The position numbers and the translations under genes were made by a program. Shown one piece after another: positions 1 through 8,344 of a stretch of DNA of 64,000 nucleotides. The notes below the pieces were generated by a model that made no database searches, was not told the origin of the DNA, and saw only the letters and a program-made list of their open reading frames with translations. The DNA comes from an uncultured Bacteroidales bacterium (lineage in GTDB: Bacteria > Bacteroidota > Bacteroidia > Bacteroidales > UBA932): the NCBI GenBank assembly GCA_900316955.1, contig ONEX01000001.1, positions 164,953 through 228,952 of the forward strand, given 5' to 3'. Position 1 is the first letter of the stretch. Each line of letters begins with the position of its first letter.

Positions 1-80
1 TACCGACGCTTCCGCACGGAGACCACCGCGGTCTTCCCCCACTTGAAGTCGCATTTTGCGACCCCGAGTTTGGCCAACAT
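1..80 (-). CDS. possible 5' end of a minus-strand gene running off the window
   Basis: An ATG on the minus strand (CAT at 78-80) opens a frame that stays open to the window edge (about 26 codons, starting MLAKLGVAKCDFKWG). A minus-strand -7-like box TAGTTTTGC lies at 92-100, eleven bases upstream of this ATG. The plus-strand frame 1 is also open over the same stretch, up to a TAA at 85-87, so the call rests mainly on the promoter-like box. The product is not recognised. Confidence 0.3.
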   Translation of the reverse strand, partial: MLAKLGVAKCDFKWGKTAVVSVRKRR

Positions 81-84
81 TTGC

Positions 85-100
85 TAACTTTGCAAAACTA
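85..100. promoter_or_regulatory. overlapping divergent -7 boxes
   Basis: The plus strand carries TAACTTTGC at 85-93 and the minus strand TAGTTTTGC at 92-100. Both fit the Bacteroidota -7 consensus TAnnTTTGC. The plus-strand box ends 6 nt before the ATG at 100. I see no good -33 element at the usual 20-nt distance. Confidence 0.45.
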
Positions 101-594
101 TGTACATCGGCCTCATATCGGATACGCACGGGGTGTTCTCGGCGGAGTTCAAGGAGTTCCTCAAGGATGTCGACGAGATCTGGCACGCCGGGGACTTCGG
201 GGGAGGGCTGGACACGGAGGCGGAGATCGCCGCGTTCAAGCCCCTGGTGGGAGTCATCGGCAATTGCGACGACCGGCGGCTGCTGGACCGGTGCCCGCTG
301 TACCGCTGCTGGGAATGCGAGGGCCTGAAAGTGCTGATGACCCATATCGGCGGGTCGCCGGGCCACTATTATCCCGAAGCCCGGGCGCTTATCCGGCAGC
401 ATCGGCCCGATATCTTCGTCTGCGGGCATTCCCACATCCTGAAGGTTATGAATGATAAGTCCGATAATCTCCTGTACATGAACCCTGGGGCCTGTGGAAA
501 CCAGGGTTGGCACGCTTTCCGGACGGCCCTCCGCTTTCACATTGATAGCGGAAAAGTACATGACATGGAGGTCTTTGAGCTGAATCGCCGATAG
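100..594 (+). CDS. YfcE/MJ0936-family metallophosphoesterase
   Basis: A 164-residue cytoplasmic calcineurin-like phosphoesterase. The metal-binding motifs appear in family order: SDTH near the N-terminus, HAGD, GNCD and CGHSH. Size and motif set fit the single-domain YfcE/MJ0936 phosphodiesterases, which cleave simple phosphodiester substrates in vitro; the physiological substrate cannot be read from the sequence. The start at 100 is favoured because it directly precedes the conserved beta strand YIGLISDTHG and because the -7 box TAACTTTGC ends only 6 nt upstream, suggesting a leaderless or nearly leaderless mRNA. The gene stands alone, followed by an AT-rich intergenic region carrying the next promoter. 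Confidence 0.88.
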   Translation: MYIGLISDTHGVFSAEFKEFLKDVDEIWHAGDFGGGLDTEAEIAAFKPLVGVIGNCDDRRLLDRCPLYRCWECEGLKVLMTHIGGSPGHYYPEARALIRQHRPDIFVCGHSHILKVMNDKSDNLLYMNPGACGNQGWHAFRTALRFHIDSGKVHDMEVFELNRR

Positions 595-643
595 ACTGTA
601 ATGAAATTGTAATATCCCTAAATTATAATTTTTTTAAAAAATT

Positions 644-676
644 CTTGCTTGTTTCAAGAATCGGGTGTACCTTTGC
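644..676 (+). promoter_or_regulatory. Bacteroidota-type promoter of the small lipoprotein gene
   Basis: CTTG at 644-647 and TACCTTTGC at 668-676 are separated by exactly 20 nt, matching the sigma-ABfr layout (TTTG, about 20 nt, TAnnTTTG). The gap to the ATG at 722 is 45 nt. The remaining 595-643 stretch is AT-rich and holds nothing I can name. Confidence 0.7.
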
Positions 677-721
677 CGCCCGAAAGTGTTTTGTTTAACT
701 AGTTAGTAAAAACTTGCAACC

Positions 722-937
722 ATGAAAAAGGTATTTATGTCCGCCGCCGTCATCGCTATGATGATCTGCGCCGCCGCTTGCGGTAACAACAACGCCAAGA
801 AGGCTGAGGCCGAGGCCGACGCCGCCGTCGAGGCCGCCGCCGAGGAGGCCAAGCAGGCCGTCGAGGCTGTCGACACCACCGTCGCCGCCGCCGCCGATTC
901 CCTCGTGAGCGCCGCCAACCAGGTCGTCGCCGAGTAA
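722..937 (+). CDS. small Ala/Glu-rich lipoprotein
   Basis: A 71-residue protein with a lipoprotein signal peptide (MKKVFMSAAVIAMMICAAAC, lipobox Cys20) followed by an alanine-, glutamate- and valine-rich segment with heptad-like spacing that is probably one amphipathic helix. It recalls small abundant Lpp-like or entericidin-like envelope lipoproteins, but there is no family-specific motif. It is monocistronic, with a perfectly spaced promoter upstream and a strong intrinsic terminator directly downstream, the arrangement expected for a highly expressed short mRNA. Function unknown. Confidence 0.8.
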   Translation: MKKVFMSAAVIAMMICAAACGNNNAKKAEAEADAAVEAAAEEAKQAVEAVDTTVAAAADSLVSAANQVVAE

Positions 938-963
938 GGAAACGCACGCAATCATTGCGATGA

Positions 964-998
964 GATATTGTCCCGAGATGGAACAATATCTTTTTTTT
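964..998 (+). terminator. intrinsic terminator after the small lipoprotein gene
   Basis: GATATTGT at 964-971 pairs with ACAATATC at 983-990, followed directly by eight T residues (991-998). The radA -7-like box TATCTTAGC (1000-1008) begins immediately after it. Confidence 0.8.
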
Positions 999-1027
999 GT
1001 ATCTTAGCGGAACGAAAGACGACGGAT

Positions 1028-2398
1028 ATGGCTGTGAAAGGAACGACGAAAGCGAAGACCGTGTGGTTCTGCTCGAACTGCGGCAACGAGTACTCCAAGT
1101 GGATGGGCAAGTGCCCCGCCTGCGGGGAGTGGAATACGATGGTGGAGAAGGAAGTGGTGACGGGGAAGCGGCCACTCGCGGTGTCCGTCCCCGGCGCCGG
1201 GCGGAAGCCCATGCCCCTGAAGGACGTGTCCACGACCGCGGAGGACCGCGTGTCCCTCGGCAGCGCCGAGGTGGACCGGCTCCTCGGCGGCGGCATCGTC
1301 AAGGGCTCCCTGGTGCTGATGGGCGGCGAGCCCGGTATCGGCAAGTCCACCCTTTCGCTCCAGATTCCTCTCAGTTGCCCGTCCCTGAAAGTCCTCTACG
1401 TCACGGGCGAGGAAAGCGTCAAGCAGGTGAAGATGCGGGCGGACCGCCTGGGCGGAGACGCCTCCAACTGCCTGATTTACAGCGAGACCCTGATGGACAA
1501 CATCATCGCTGAGGCGGAGGAGGTGGCCCCGGACCTCGTCATCGTGGACTCCGTCCAGACGATGTACTGCCAGAACGTGGAGTCCACCGCCGGCTCCGTG
1601 ACGCAGGTCAAGGAGGTCGCCGCCGCGCTGCTCCGCTTCGCGAAAGGCAGCGGCATCCCGGTCATCCTCATCGGCCATATCACCAAGGAAGGCGCCATCG
1701 CGGGCCCGAAGGTGCTGGAGCACATTGTCGATGTAGTCCTCCAGTTCGAGGGCGAGAACCGCGGCCCTTACCGCGTCCTGCGGAGCATCAAGAACCGTTT
1801 CGGCTCCACGGCGGAACTCGCCGTGTTCGAGATGACCGGCGCGGGCCTCCGCCAGGTGGCGAACCCTTCAGAACTCCTCATCCCCCAGCACGAGGACGGG
1901 CTCAGCGGCACGGCCGTGAGCGCGATGCTGGACGGTAACCGGCCCTTCATGTTCGAGGTACAGGCGCTGGTCTCGTCGGCCGTGTACGGTACGGCGCAGC
2001 GCAGCGCGACGGGCTTCGACGTCCGCCGCCTGAACATGCTCCTCGCCGTGCTCGAGCGCCGCGCGGGCTTCAAGCTCAGCCAGAAGGACGTGTTCCTGAA
2101 CATGGCGGGCGGCCTGCGCATCACGGACCCGGCCTGCGACCTGGCGGTCGTGGTGGCCGTCCTGTCCTCCAACTTCGACTACGCCATTCCGAACAATGTG
2201 TGCTTCGCCGGCGAGGTGGGCCTGAGCGGCGAGATCCGGCCGGTCTCCCAGGCCGAGCGCCGCGCCGTGGAGGCCGCCCGCCTGGGCTTCAAGCGCATCT
2301 TCGTCTCCTCCTATACCCGCTTCGACCGCAAGCCCGAGGGCATCGAGGTCGTGAAAGTGGCCGACATCCCCGCCCTCGTTAAATCCCTGTTCCGATGA
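1028..2398 (+). CDS. radA: DNA repair protein RadA (Sms)
   Basis: 456 residues, full length. An N-terminal C4 zinc finger (CSNCGNEYSKWMGKCPAC) is followed by a RecA-like ATPase core with Walker A GEPGIGKST and the RadA signature KNRFGS, then a C-terminal Lon-protease-like domain (RRAGFKLSQKDVFLN onward). RadA is a hexameric branch-migration helicase acting on recombination intermediates. I place the start at 1028 (MAVKGTTK), 20 codons inside the longest frame, because upstream in-frame sequence overlaps the preceding terminator and the -7-like box TATCTTAGC at 1000-1008. The stop overlaps the next gene by 4 nt (ATGA), so the two are probably translationally coupled. Confidence 0.95.
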   Translation: MAVKGTTKAKTVWFCSNCGNEYSKWMGKCPACGEWNTMVEKEVVTGKRPLAVSVPGAGRKPMPLKDVSTTAEDRVSLGSAEVDRLLGGGIVKGSLVLMGGEPGIGKSTLSLQIPLSCPSLKVLYVTGEESVKQVKMRADRLGGDASNCLIYSETLMDNIIAEAEEVAPDLVIVDSVQTMYCQNVESTAGSVTQVKEVAAALLRFAKGSGIPVILIGHITKEGAIAGPKVLEHIVDVVLQFEGENRGPYRVLRSIKNRFGSTAELAVFEMTGAGLRQVANPSELLIPQHEDGLSGTAVSAMLDGNRPFMFEVQALVSSAVYGTAQRSATGFDVRRLNMLLAVLERRAGFKLSQKDVFLNMAGGLRITDPACDLAVVVAVLSSNFDYAIPNNVCFAGEVGLSGEIRPVSQAERRAVEAARLGFKRIFVSSYTRFDRKPEGIEVVKVADIPALVKSLFR

Positions 2399-3075
2399 AT
2401 GTTACGATGAGACAGATCAACCGGTACCTCTTCCCGCTGTTGATCCTGATCGCGGTGTTCCTGGCCTTCAACCGCCCGAAGGCGTTCACCAAGGAGGAGC
2501 GCCTGATCATCCGCCAGTCCGATTCCGTGATGTACGTGACCGTATGGCCGGAGGACAGCGCGATTCTCCGCACCCCGTGCGTGGATTTCACCAAGGCCGA
2601 GCTCAAGTCCAAGGATCTCAAGACGCTGATGGCCAAGATGCAGGCCACCGTGCGCGCCCCGCAGCACGACGGCGTGGGCATCGCCGGGCCGCAGGTGGGC
2701 ATCGGCAAGCGCATCATCTGGCTGCAGCGGCTGGACAAGGAGGGCGGTCCGTTCGAGTGCTACCTGAACGTCCGCATCGACAGTCTCTTCGGAAGCATCG
2801 GCAAGGGTCCGGAAGGCTGCCTGTCCGTCCCGCCCATGCGCGGCCTCGTCCCGCGCTACACGGACGTCATTGTCTCGTATGTCCATCCGGAAACGCTTGA
2901 ACCCAAGCGCGATACGGTCCACGGCTACACCGCCGTCATCTTCCAGCACGAGTGCGACCACCTGGAGGGCCGCCTGTACATCGACCGGGCCGATACGGTC
3001 TATGTCTCCACGGCCTGGGAGGCGGAGCGTCGCGCTTTCGACTATTCCAAGCCCGACTGGTGGCCGCTGCAGTAG
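2395..3075 (+). CDS. membrane-anchored peptide deformylase-like protein
   Basis: A 226-residue PDF-family protein preceded by a hydrophobic N-terminal segment (YLFPLLILIAVFLAF), so the catalytic domain is probably outside the cytoplasm. All three deformylase motifs are present: GVGIAGPQ (canonical GxGLAAPQ; Ala to Gly at the sixth position), EGCLSVP and HECDH, so the Cys and both His metal ligands are retained. Classical Def is cytosolic and removes N-formyl groups from nascent proteins; an exported form must have another role or substrate, which I cannot infer. It overlaps radA by 4 nt. ATG at 2407 is an alternative start. Its last 34 nt overlap the convergent radical SAM gene. Confidence 0.85.
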   Translation: MNVTMRQINRYLFPLLILIAVFLAFNRPKAFTKEERLIIRQSDSVMYVTVWPEDSAILRTPCVDFTKAELKSKDLKTLMAKMQATVRAPQHDGVGIAGPQVGIGKRIIWLQRLDKEGGPFECYLNVRIDSLFGSIGKGPEGCLSVPPMRGLVPRYTDVIVSYVHPETLEPKRDTVHGYTAVIFQHECDHLEGRLYIDRADTVYVSTAWEAERRAFDYSKPDWWPLQ

Positions 3076-3941
3076 GCCTTTCCCTGCCAAGTATTCCTTT
3101 CCCGTAAGCGCCGCTCCAGGAGCTGGTGCAGGTCCGATGCGCGCACGCCCCAGCCGGGAACGGCGAGGAAGCGGGGCGGAACGCTCGCGGCGAGCCGGCC
3201 GACGGCGAGGTCCGGGCGCAGGCGCTCCAGGATGTCGGCCAGGAGGTCGATATACTCGTCCAGCGTCCATCGGACGAAATCCTCCGGATGCGCGGCGAAT
3301 TCCTCCGCCATCGGCGTTCCTTTCAGGATCTGCAGCTGATGGAACTTGATGCTGTCCAGGGGAAGGGCGTTGATGCGGGACACGTCTTCCAGCAAAGTCT
3401 CCCGCGTTTCGCCCGGCAGCCCCAAGATGAAGTGGCCGCAGACCGGGATGCCGCGCGCGGCGGTCTCCTGCATCGCCCGTTCCGCGCAGGCGAAATCGTG
3501 CCCCCGGTGCACCCGCAGCAGGGTTTCATCCCGGCAGGACTCGATTCCGTACTCGATCCGCGCGCACCCGAGCGAAGCGATGTAATCCAGCTTTTCCGCG
3601 TCCACGCAGTCCGGCCGCGTGCCGATCACCAGGCCCGACACCGCCGGATGCGCCAGCGCCTCCGCATACGCCTCCTGCAGCCGCGCAAGCGGCGCAAACG
3701 TATTGGAAAAAGACTGGAAGTAAGCCAGATACGGCCCATGCGACCGTCCCCTTGCCGCATGGAACGCAATCCCTTCATCGATCTGCTGCGTAATGCTCTT
3801 GGACGGCGTGCTGTAAGCGGGATGGAACGCGGCGTTGTCACAGAACGTGCATCGGCCGTGCGGACACGAGAACCCCGCATCCACGACCAGTTTCAGCCCC
3901 GGTTCTTTCGCTGCAAGATAGCTTGTTCCGGCCCGTTCCAT
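3042..3941 (-). CDS. TIGR01212/YhcC-family radical SAM protein
   Basis: A 299-residue radical SAM enzyme. The cluster-binding cysteines lie in GFSCPHGRCTFCDN (C-x4-C-x2-C), an arrangement shorter than many YhcC proteins. The following AYFQSFSNTFAP, GTRPDC and HFILGLPGET segments are typical of the family, which is related to Elp3-like enzymes; no substrate is assigned. The -7 box TAACTTTGA (3945-3953, minus) ends only 3 nt before the ATG, implying a leaderless mRNA. The coding end overlaps the convergent deformylase gene by 34 bp, tail to tail, with no terminator. Confidence 0.87.
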   Translation of the reverse strand: MERAGTSYLAAKEPGLKLVVDAGFSCPHGRCTFCDNAAFHPAYSTPSKSITQQIDEGIAFHAARGRSHGPYLAYFQSFSNTFAPLARLQEAYAEALAHPAVSGLVIGTRPDCVDAEKLDYIASLGCARIEYGIESCRDETLLRVHRGHDFACAERAMQETAARGIPVCGHFILGLPGETRETLLEDVSRINALPLDSIKFHQLQILKGTPMAEEFAAHPEDFVRWTLDEYIDLLADILERLRPDLAVGRLAASVPPRFLAVPGWGVRASDLHQLLERRLRERNTWQGKAYCSGHQSGLE

Positions 3942-4033
3942 GCTTCAAAGTTAAGAAATATTAAGGATAAGCGGTTTATTCTCAGGTTTTTTTCTTATCT
4001 TTGGAAAGGTGTGTCATTTAATTTCTTAGAATC

Positions 4034-5521
4034 ATGGCTGGTAATATTAAAAAGGTGGGATACGCCACCTATCCGTCGGTGAAACTCCAGAGCATGGAAA
4101 CCGACGCCAAGACGGGCAAGACCAAGTTCACTTTCATCAAGGAACTGCTGTTCGGCGACTTCATGTCCCCCTACATCGAGGACGGCGCCTATGTGACCAA
4201 GACGGTCACCAGCGGAAAGAAGACGGACGAATACGTCAAGGTCCATTGCCGGAACGCCGACGGCTGGATCAAGCGCTCCGAGATGCAGTTCGACCGGCCG
4301 CTCGAGGTCAATTTCATCGACGTGGGCCAGGGAGACGGCTGCCACATCGTCACCCCGGACGACAAGCACTTCCTGATCGACGCCGGCAAGTCGGACAACA
4401 TGTACCGCTTCCTGAAATGGCGCTTCAACCTGCGCTCGCCCAAGAATGTCGCCCCTCCGTTCACGGTGGTCATCTCGCATTCGGACACGGACCACTACCT
4501 GGGATTCGGCACCATCTTCGCCAAGTCGAAGGAAAAGGAGCCGCAGATCCAGATCAAGAAGGTCTATCACAACGGCATGATCGAGGGAGCCGGCGCCTCG
4601 CTCGGCACGGATATCAAGTACAACGGCAAGACCTATGTCACCGACCTGTGCGACACAGACGCCGATTACCAGGAGCGGATCAAGCACGTGAAGGCCGGCA
4701 CCTACATCAACATGCTCAAGAAGACGGACGCCCCCAAGATCGGCCTCCGGAAGGGGTCGGAACCCCTCTATGACAAGAATGGGCTGAAGATGGAGGTCAT
4801 GGGCCCCGTGGCCGAGGAGATCGACGGAAAGGCCGCCCTGCCGTCCTTCGGCGACACCGGCAAGACGAAGAACGGCCATTCGGTGGTCGTCAAGCTCACC
4901 ATCGGCCACCTGCGGCTCCTGGCCGGCGGCGACCTGAACACCGAGTCGGAATACCACCTGATCAAGGCCTACTCCGGCGTGGACATCGCCGCCCTCAAGA
5001 AGGAGCTGGAGGGCAAGAAACTCAGCGAGGAGGACCGGAAGAAGAAGGAGGCCGAAATCGAGAAAGCCGTCCTCGCCGCCCGGGAATCCCTGGAGGTGGA
5101 CATCGCCAAGTCCTGCCACCACGGCAGCGCGGACTTCTCCAGCGAGTTCCTGCAGGTGCTGAACCCCATTGCCACGATCATTTCCAGCGGTGACGAGGAG
5201 CCGCATTGCCACCCGCGTCCCGACACGCTCGGCACCATCGGCAAATACAGCCGCGGCAAGCGTTCCCTCATCTTCTCCACCGAACTGGCCCGTTCGGGCA
5301 AGGAGTTCCTGGAACTCAAGGACATGGACATTTCCGCGCAGAAGAAGAAAGAGCGCGTGGTGACGGTGTACGGCATGATCAACGTCCGCACGGACGGCGA
5401 GAAGGTGGTCATCGCCCAGAAGCTGGAAAGCGCCGCCAAGGGGCGGAACTGGGACCTCCACAAGCTGGAGTGGAACGAGAAGCTCGGACAGTTCGAGTAC
5501 ATCTCGGACAAGGAGTCCTGA
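4034..5521 (+). CDS. MBL-fold (ComEC-C-like) metallohydrolase with N-terminal extension
   Basis: 495 residues. Residues 1-90 are an N-terminal extension with no signal peptide, probably a small beta domain. The metallo-beta-lactamase fold follows: NFIDVGQGDG, ISHSDTDHYLGF (HxDxDH metal motif), LLAGGDLN and KSCHHGSADFS, the set seen in the ComEC C-terminal nuclease family. An insertion of about 40 charged residues (KKELEGKKLSEEDRKKKEAE region) sits between the last two motifs. It is predicted to be cytoplasmic, a phosphodiesterase or nuclease; the substrate is unknown. Promoter box TATCTTTGG is at 3996-4004. The gene is monocistronic. Confidence 0.78.
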   Translation: MAGNIKKVGYATYPSVKLQSMETDAKTGKTKFTFIKELLFGDFMSPYIEDGAYVTKTVTSGKKTDEYVKVHCRNADGWIKRSEMQFDRPLEVNFIDVGQGDGCHIVTPDDKHFLIDAGKSDNMYRFLKWRFNLRSPKNVAPPFTVVISHSDTDHYLGFGTIFAKSKEKEPQIQIKKVYHNGMIEGAGASLGTDIKYNGKTYVTDLCDTDADYQERIKHVKAGTYINMLKKTDAPKIGLRKGSEPLYDKNGLKMEVMGPVAEEIDGKAALPSFGDTGKTKNGHSVVVKLTIGHLRLLAGGDLNTESEYHLIKAYSGVDIAALKKELEGKKLSEEDRKKKEAEIEKAVLAARESLEVDIAKSCHHGSADFSSEFLQVLNPIATIISSGDEEPHCHPRPDTLGTIGKYSRGKRSLIFSTELARSGKEFLELKDMDISAQKKKERVVTVYGMINVRTDGEKVVIAQKLESAAKGRNWDLHKLEWNEKLGQFEYISDKES

Positions 5522-5591
5522 TTCCGGCCGGTCCGCTTCGCCGGTTATTCAAAGAAAATTGCTATCTTTGCGGTGTTAAAAACGAAATGAT

Positions 5592-5873
5592 ATGAACCTG
5601 AGAGACATCAAGAAAGACATCGAGTATGTGATCGGTGCATTCGTGGACGACTGCGCGCTGTTCCTTTCCGTCCATCCGGGCAAGAACGCCGACGAGGTGG
5701 CGAACCTCATCGACGGCGCCGTGGACCTCTTCAACGAGCTCCGCGACAAGCTGGGCAAGCCGGAAGGCAACAAGAAGGCCTACTACGACGGCGTCCGCAA
5801 GGAACTCCTCGAGAAGACCGACGCCCTCTACGACCAGCTCAGCGAGGCTGTGAAGAAGGGTCTCGGCGAGTAA
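5592..5873 (+). CDS. conserved small hypothetical protein
   Basis: A 93-residue acidic/basic, mostly helical protein (NLRDIKKDIEYVIGAFVDDC...) with no signal peptide or membrane segment. I recognise it only as the sort of short conserved Bacteroidota protein without assigned function. A canonical -7 box TATCTTTGC lies at 5563-5571, 20 nt before the ATG, and a bidirectional terminator follows the stop, so it forms its own transcript. Confidence 0.7.
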   Translation: MNLRDIKKDIEYVIGAFVDDCALFLSVHPGKNADEVANLIDGAVDLFNELRDKLGKPEGNKKAYYDGVRKELLEKTDALYDQLSEAVKKGLGE

Positions 5874-5896
5874 GCCGCATCACACACCCATATGAA

Positions 5897-5928
5897 AAAG
5901 GTGCCCGGAGTCGTCTCCGGACACCTTT
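5897..5928. terminator. bidirectional intrinsic terminator
   Basis: AAAGGTG (5897-5903) pairs with CACCTTT (5922-5928) and CCGGAG (5905-5910) with CTCCGG (5915-5920) around a TCGT loop. It lies between convergent transcripts (stop at 5873 on plus, stop at 5947 on minus) and has T- or A-rich flanks on both sides. Confidence 0.75.
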
Positions 5929-5946
5929 CGTCGTCTTGGGACGCCG

Positions 5947-6786
5947 TCAGAACTCCCACTTGTAGCCCACGCCGGCGGTGATCATGTTCCCGACGTGCCA
6001 GTCGATGGCTTTCAGCACGAGGCCGTTCTTCTCCCAGCTGCTGGAACCTTCGCGGTTCGTGTCGATGGACTTGTCCATATAGTGGTCGCCCAGGAGGTAG
6101 AACTCCAGCGCGTGGCGCTTGTCGAACTTGATGGTCGTCCCCAGTTCGATCCGGTAGCGGTTCACGTAGGCGTGCGTGTAGCCCAGGAACTCCTCGTTGG
6201 CATAGATGTCCTTGTTCTTGTCCGCCGAGGCGTTGTAGGTGCCCTTGTAGGCCGCGTCGTTGAGGGCGTTCCGCACCTCGAAGCCGGCGAAGGGGACGAT
6301 CTTGCCCCAGCCCAGGTACTTGGCCGAGACCTTGGACTTGAGGGCGAGGACGTTGCGGGGCGCCTGCAGGGTGTTCATGTCGCCCGGCCGGTGCGTGAGG
6401 CGCAGCGTCTCCTTGAGGCCGAACTGCCAGCCCGAGGTCTTGAGCGTGCCCGTGAGGAAGAAGTTCCCGCGGTGCCGGATGCTCCAGGTATTGGCATTCA
6501 GGTCCACGTCGAACTTGTAGCGGTTGATGAGCTCGTATTCCGCGCCCACCTTCAGGAAAGGCAGCACCTTGTATTCCAGGCCGATGCCGGTGTGGAAGCG
6601 CAGGATGTCCTCGGAATCGCCGTAGTAGCGGAACTGCTCGTGGGCCATCAGGTGCAGGCCTTTCGCCAGCTTGGCGTCGGCTTCCACCGTGGCGCGGGCA
6701 CCGAAGGAGAGGCCGTCGTCATAGGTGGTCTGCGCGAAGGCGGCCACCGGCAGCAGCAGGGCCAGGGTCAGCAGGATCTTCCTCAT
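5947..6786 (-). CDS. DUF2490-type outer-membrane beta-barrel protein
   Basis: 279 residues. A signal peptide (MRKILLTLALLLPVAAFA, cut near AFA-QT) is followed by alternating amphipathic beta strands and a C-terminal aromatic residue (GYKWEF), which suit a small outer-membrane barrel; the LRFHTGIGLEYK and RHRGNFFLTG stretches resemble DUF2490. Its start overlaps the stop of the DUF4956 gene by 4 nt, making it the last gene of the VTC-containing operon and the likely outer-membrane component. The transported or bound molecule is unknown. Confidence 0.75.
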   Translation of the reverse strand: MRKILLTLALLLPVAAFAQTTYDDGLSFGARATVEADAKLAKGLHLMAHEQFRYYGDSEDILRFHTGIGLEYKVLPFLKVGAEYELINRYKFDVDLNANTWSIRHRGNFFLTGTLKTSGWQFGLKETLRLTHRPGDMNTLQAPRNVLALKSKVSAKYLGWGKIVPFAGFEVRNALNDAAYKGTYNASADKNKDIYANEEFLGYTHAYVNRYRIELGTTIKFDKRHALEFYLLGDHYMDKSIDTNREGSSSWEKNGLVLKAIDWHVGNMITAGVGYKWEF

Positions 6787-7550
6787 TGCTCCACATAGTC
6801 TTTGGCCCGCGTGAGCTGGTCGATGGAACCGGTCTCGTCATGGCCGAGGGTATAGAAAACCTTGATGAACGCCGCGTCCTTGAGGAAGTCCACGTGCCCG
6901 ATCTCCACGTTGTCGATCTTCAGGCCCAGGCGCTTCTCCAGGTCCGCCACGAGCTCCGCCCGGCGCTCCGGGACGATGAGCTCGATCCGGTCATAGAGCA
7001 CCAGCTTGGTGGAGGTGTGCTTGGTCACCTTGTCGCTCTCCAGGAACCAGATGAGGCCGATCACGAGGAGATTCGAGATGACCGTCACGAGCAGCGCGCC
7101 CGTGTTCAGGGCGTAGTGCGGGTTGTCCGACAGGGCGCCCGCGACCCGGTACAGCGGCGCGAGGCCGTTCATCGCGGCCAGGGCGATGATGACGAACAGG
7201 TAGGTCATCTCCCGGATCGGGACGGTCTCCGTCCGGTACCGGATGACGCCGAAGATGGCGAACAGGCCCAGGGTGAGGCCCACGCCCACCTCCACGTTGC
7301 CCATGATGTACAGCAGCATGAGCATCGCGGTGGAGAACACCATGAACGTGAAATAATAGTCACGGCGGTGGCTCTTCCGGTAATAGAACAGGCCCACGAT
7401 GACCCAGCACACGGCGAGGTTCAGGAAGAAGCGGATGGCCAGTTCCGTGAGGCTCTGGGCAGTGGTCATCATCGCGTCCGTGATGGACTGGACGTCGAGG
7501 AAGTTTTCGTCGGCGAGGTCGTACTCGCCGAGGTCTTGCAGGAATATCAT
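6783..7550 (-). CDS. DUF4956 membrane protein
   Basis: 255 residues. Around residues 40-170 there are four to five membrane segments (IRFFLNLAVCWVIVGLFYY, FMVFSTAMLMLLYIM, a glycine-rich segment, LFVIIALAAMN, LLVTVISNLLVIGLIWFL). The conserved loop GLFAIFGVIRYRTETVPIREM is the DUF4956 hallmark, and a soluble C-terminal domain follows. It overlaps both neighbours by 4 nt. DUF4956 proteins are usually encoded next to VTC-domain polymerases, as here, so a role as membrane partner or channel for the polymerase product is a reasonable inference, not shown by the sequence. Confidence 0.85.
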   Translation of the reverse strand: MIFLQDLGEYDLADENFLDVQSITDAMMTTAQSLTELAIRFFLNLAVCWVIVGLFYYRKSHRRDYYFTFMVFSTAMLMLLYIMGNVEVGVGLTLGLFAIFGVIRYRTETVPIREMTYLFVIIALAAMNGLAPLYRVAGALSDNPHYALNTGALLVTVISNLLVIGLIWFLESDKVTKHTSTKLVLYDRIELIVPERRAELVADLEKRLGLKIDNVEIGHVDFLKDAAFIKVFYTLGHDETGSIDQLTRAKDYVEQ

Positions 7551-8344
7551 AGGACGTTGATTTTATGCTGGATGGTCTTTTCGATGAGCCGGACCTTCTC
7601 CTTGAACCGGCCGGCGCGGGCCGACGGGTCGGTGAGGGTGACGGCGATGCAGTATTTGCTGATCCGGGCGGGTTTCACCCGGTGGTCGCGCAGGATGCCC
7701 TTCATCGCGGAGGCGGCGTGGCCGTCCTGCTTCAGTTCGATGACGACGGCCTCCCCGAGGGAAGTCTCGAGCCCGGTCCGGAAGTTCTTGAAACACAGGT
7801 TCGTGTCGATGGTGAGCCGTTCCGTCAGGTCCGGATTCACGAGGGTGATCCGCTGGAAGAGGGTCTCGAGCGTGGGCTGCAGCTGGCCGGCCTCGAAGTC
7901 CGAATGCCCGGCGAGGTACCGGCAGGCGGCGTCATTGGCCCGGAAGTCCGGCAGGTCCGCCATCGGGATGCCGGTGCGCTTCTTCTTCGTCCGGCCGTGG
8001 TTGTTCTTCCGCTTGATTTCCAGGAAGGCGTCCCCGGAATTGACATAGGCGCGGGTGCGCACCTTCTGCCGGCGGAGCTTCTGGTTCCGATGGTCGGTGA
8101 ACATCCGGAGGGCGTCGGTGTCGAAGTAGATGGAGTCGTACGGGCTGATGCGGGCGCCGTCGGCGACGAGGACGCGGTAGCCGGCGGCGGCCGCGTCGCG
8201 GAGCACGTCCGCGAGCGTCGCCCGGTCCGTCAGGTACTTCGTGTCCACCCGGTTCATCAGCTTGACGGCGTCCATCTCCGCGAGGGAGATGGGCGCGAAC
8301 CCGTCCAGCGGTCCGGCGAGCGATATGGAGGCGGGATCAGGCAT
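7547..8344 (-). CDS. VTC-domain (polyphosphate polymerase-like) protein
   Basis: 265 residues. The VTC fold signatures are visible: NRVDTKYLTD near residue 32, YFDTD, RQKVRTRAYVNSGDAFLEIKRK with its basic tunnel residues, KKKRTGIPM, RIT and TIDTNLCF. Eukaryotic Vtc4 polymerises polyphosphate from ATP inside such a basic tunnel. Bacterial single-domain homologues are found with DUF4956 and CotH or beta-helix proteins and their product is not settled. It overlaps the upstream YD-like gene by 8 nt and the downstream DUF4956 gene by 4 nt. No membrane segment; presumably it acts on the cytoplasmic side with DUF4956. Confidence 0.85.
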   Translation of the reverse strand: MPDPASISLAGPLDGFAPISLAEMDAVKLMNRVDTKYLTDRATLADVLRDAAAAGYRVLVADGARISPYDSIYFDTDALRMFTDHRNQKLRRQKVRTRAYVNSGDAFLEIKRKNNHGRTKKKRTGIPMADLPDFRANDAACRYLAGHSDFEAGQLQPTLETLFQRITLVNPDLTERLTIDTNLCFKNFRTGLETSLGEAVVIELKQDGHAASAMKGILRDHRVKPARISKYCIAVTLTDPSARAGRFKEKVRLIEKTIQHKINVL

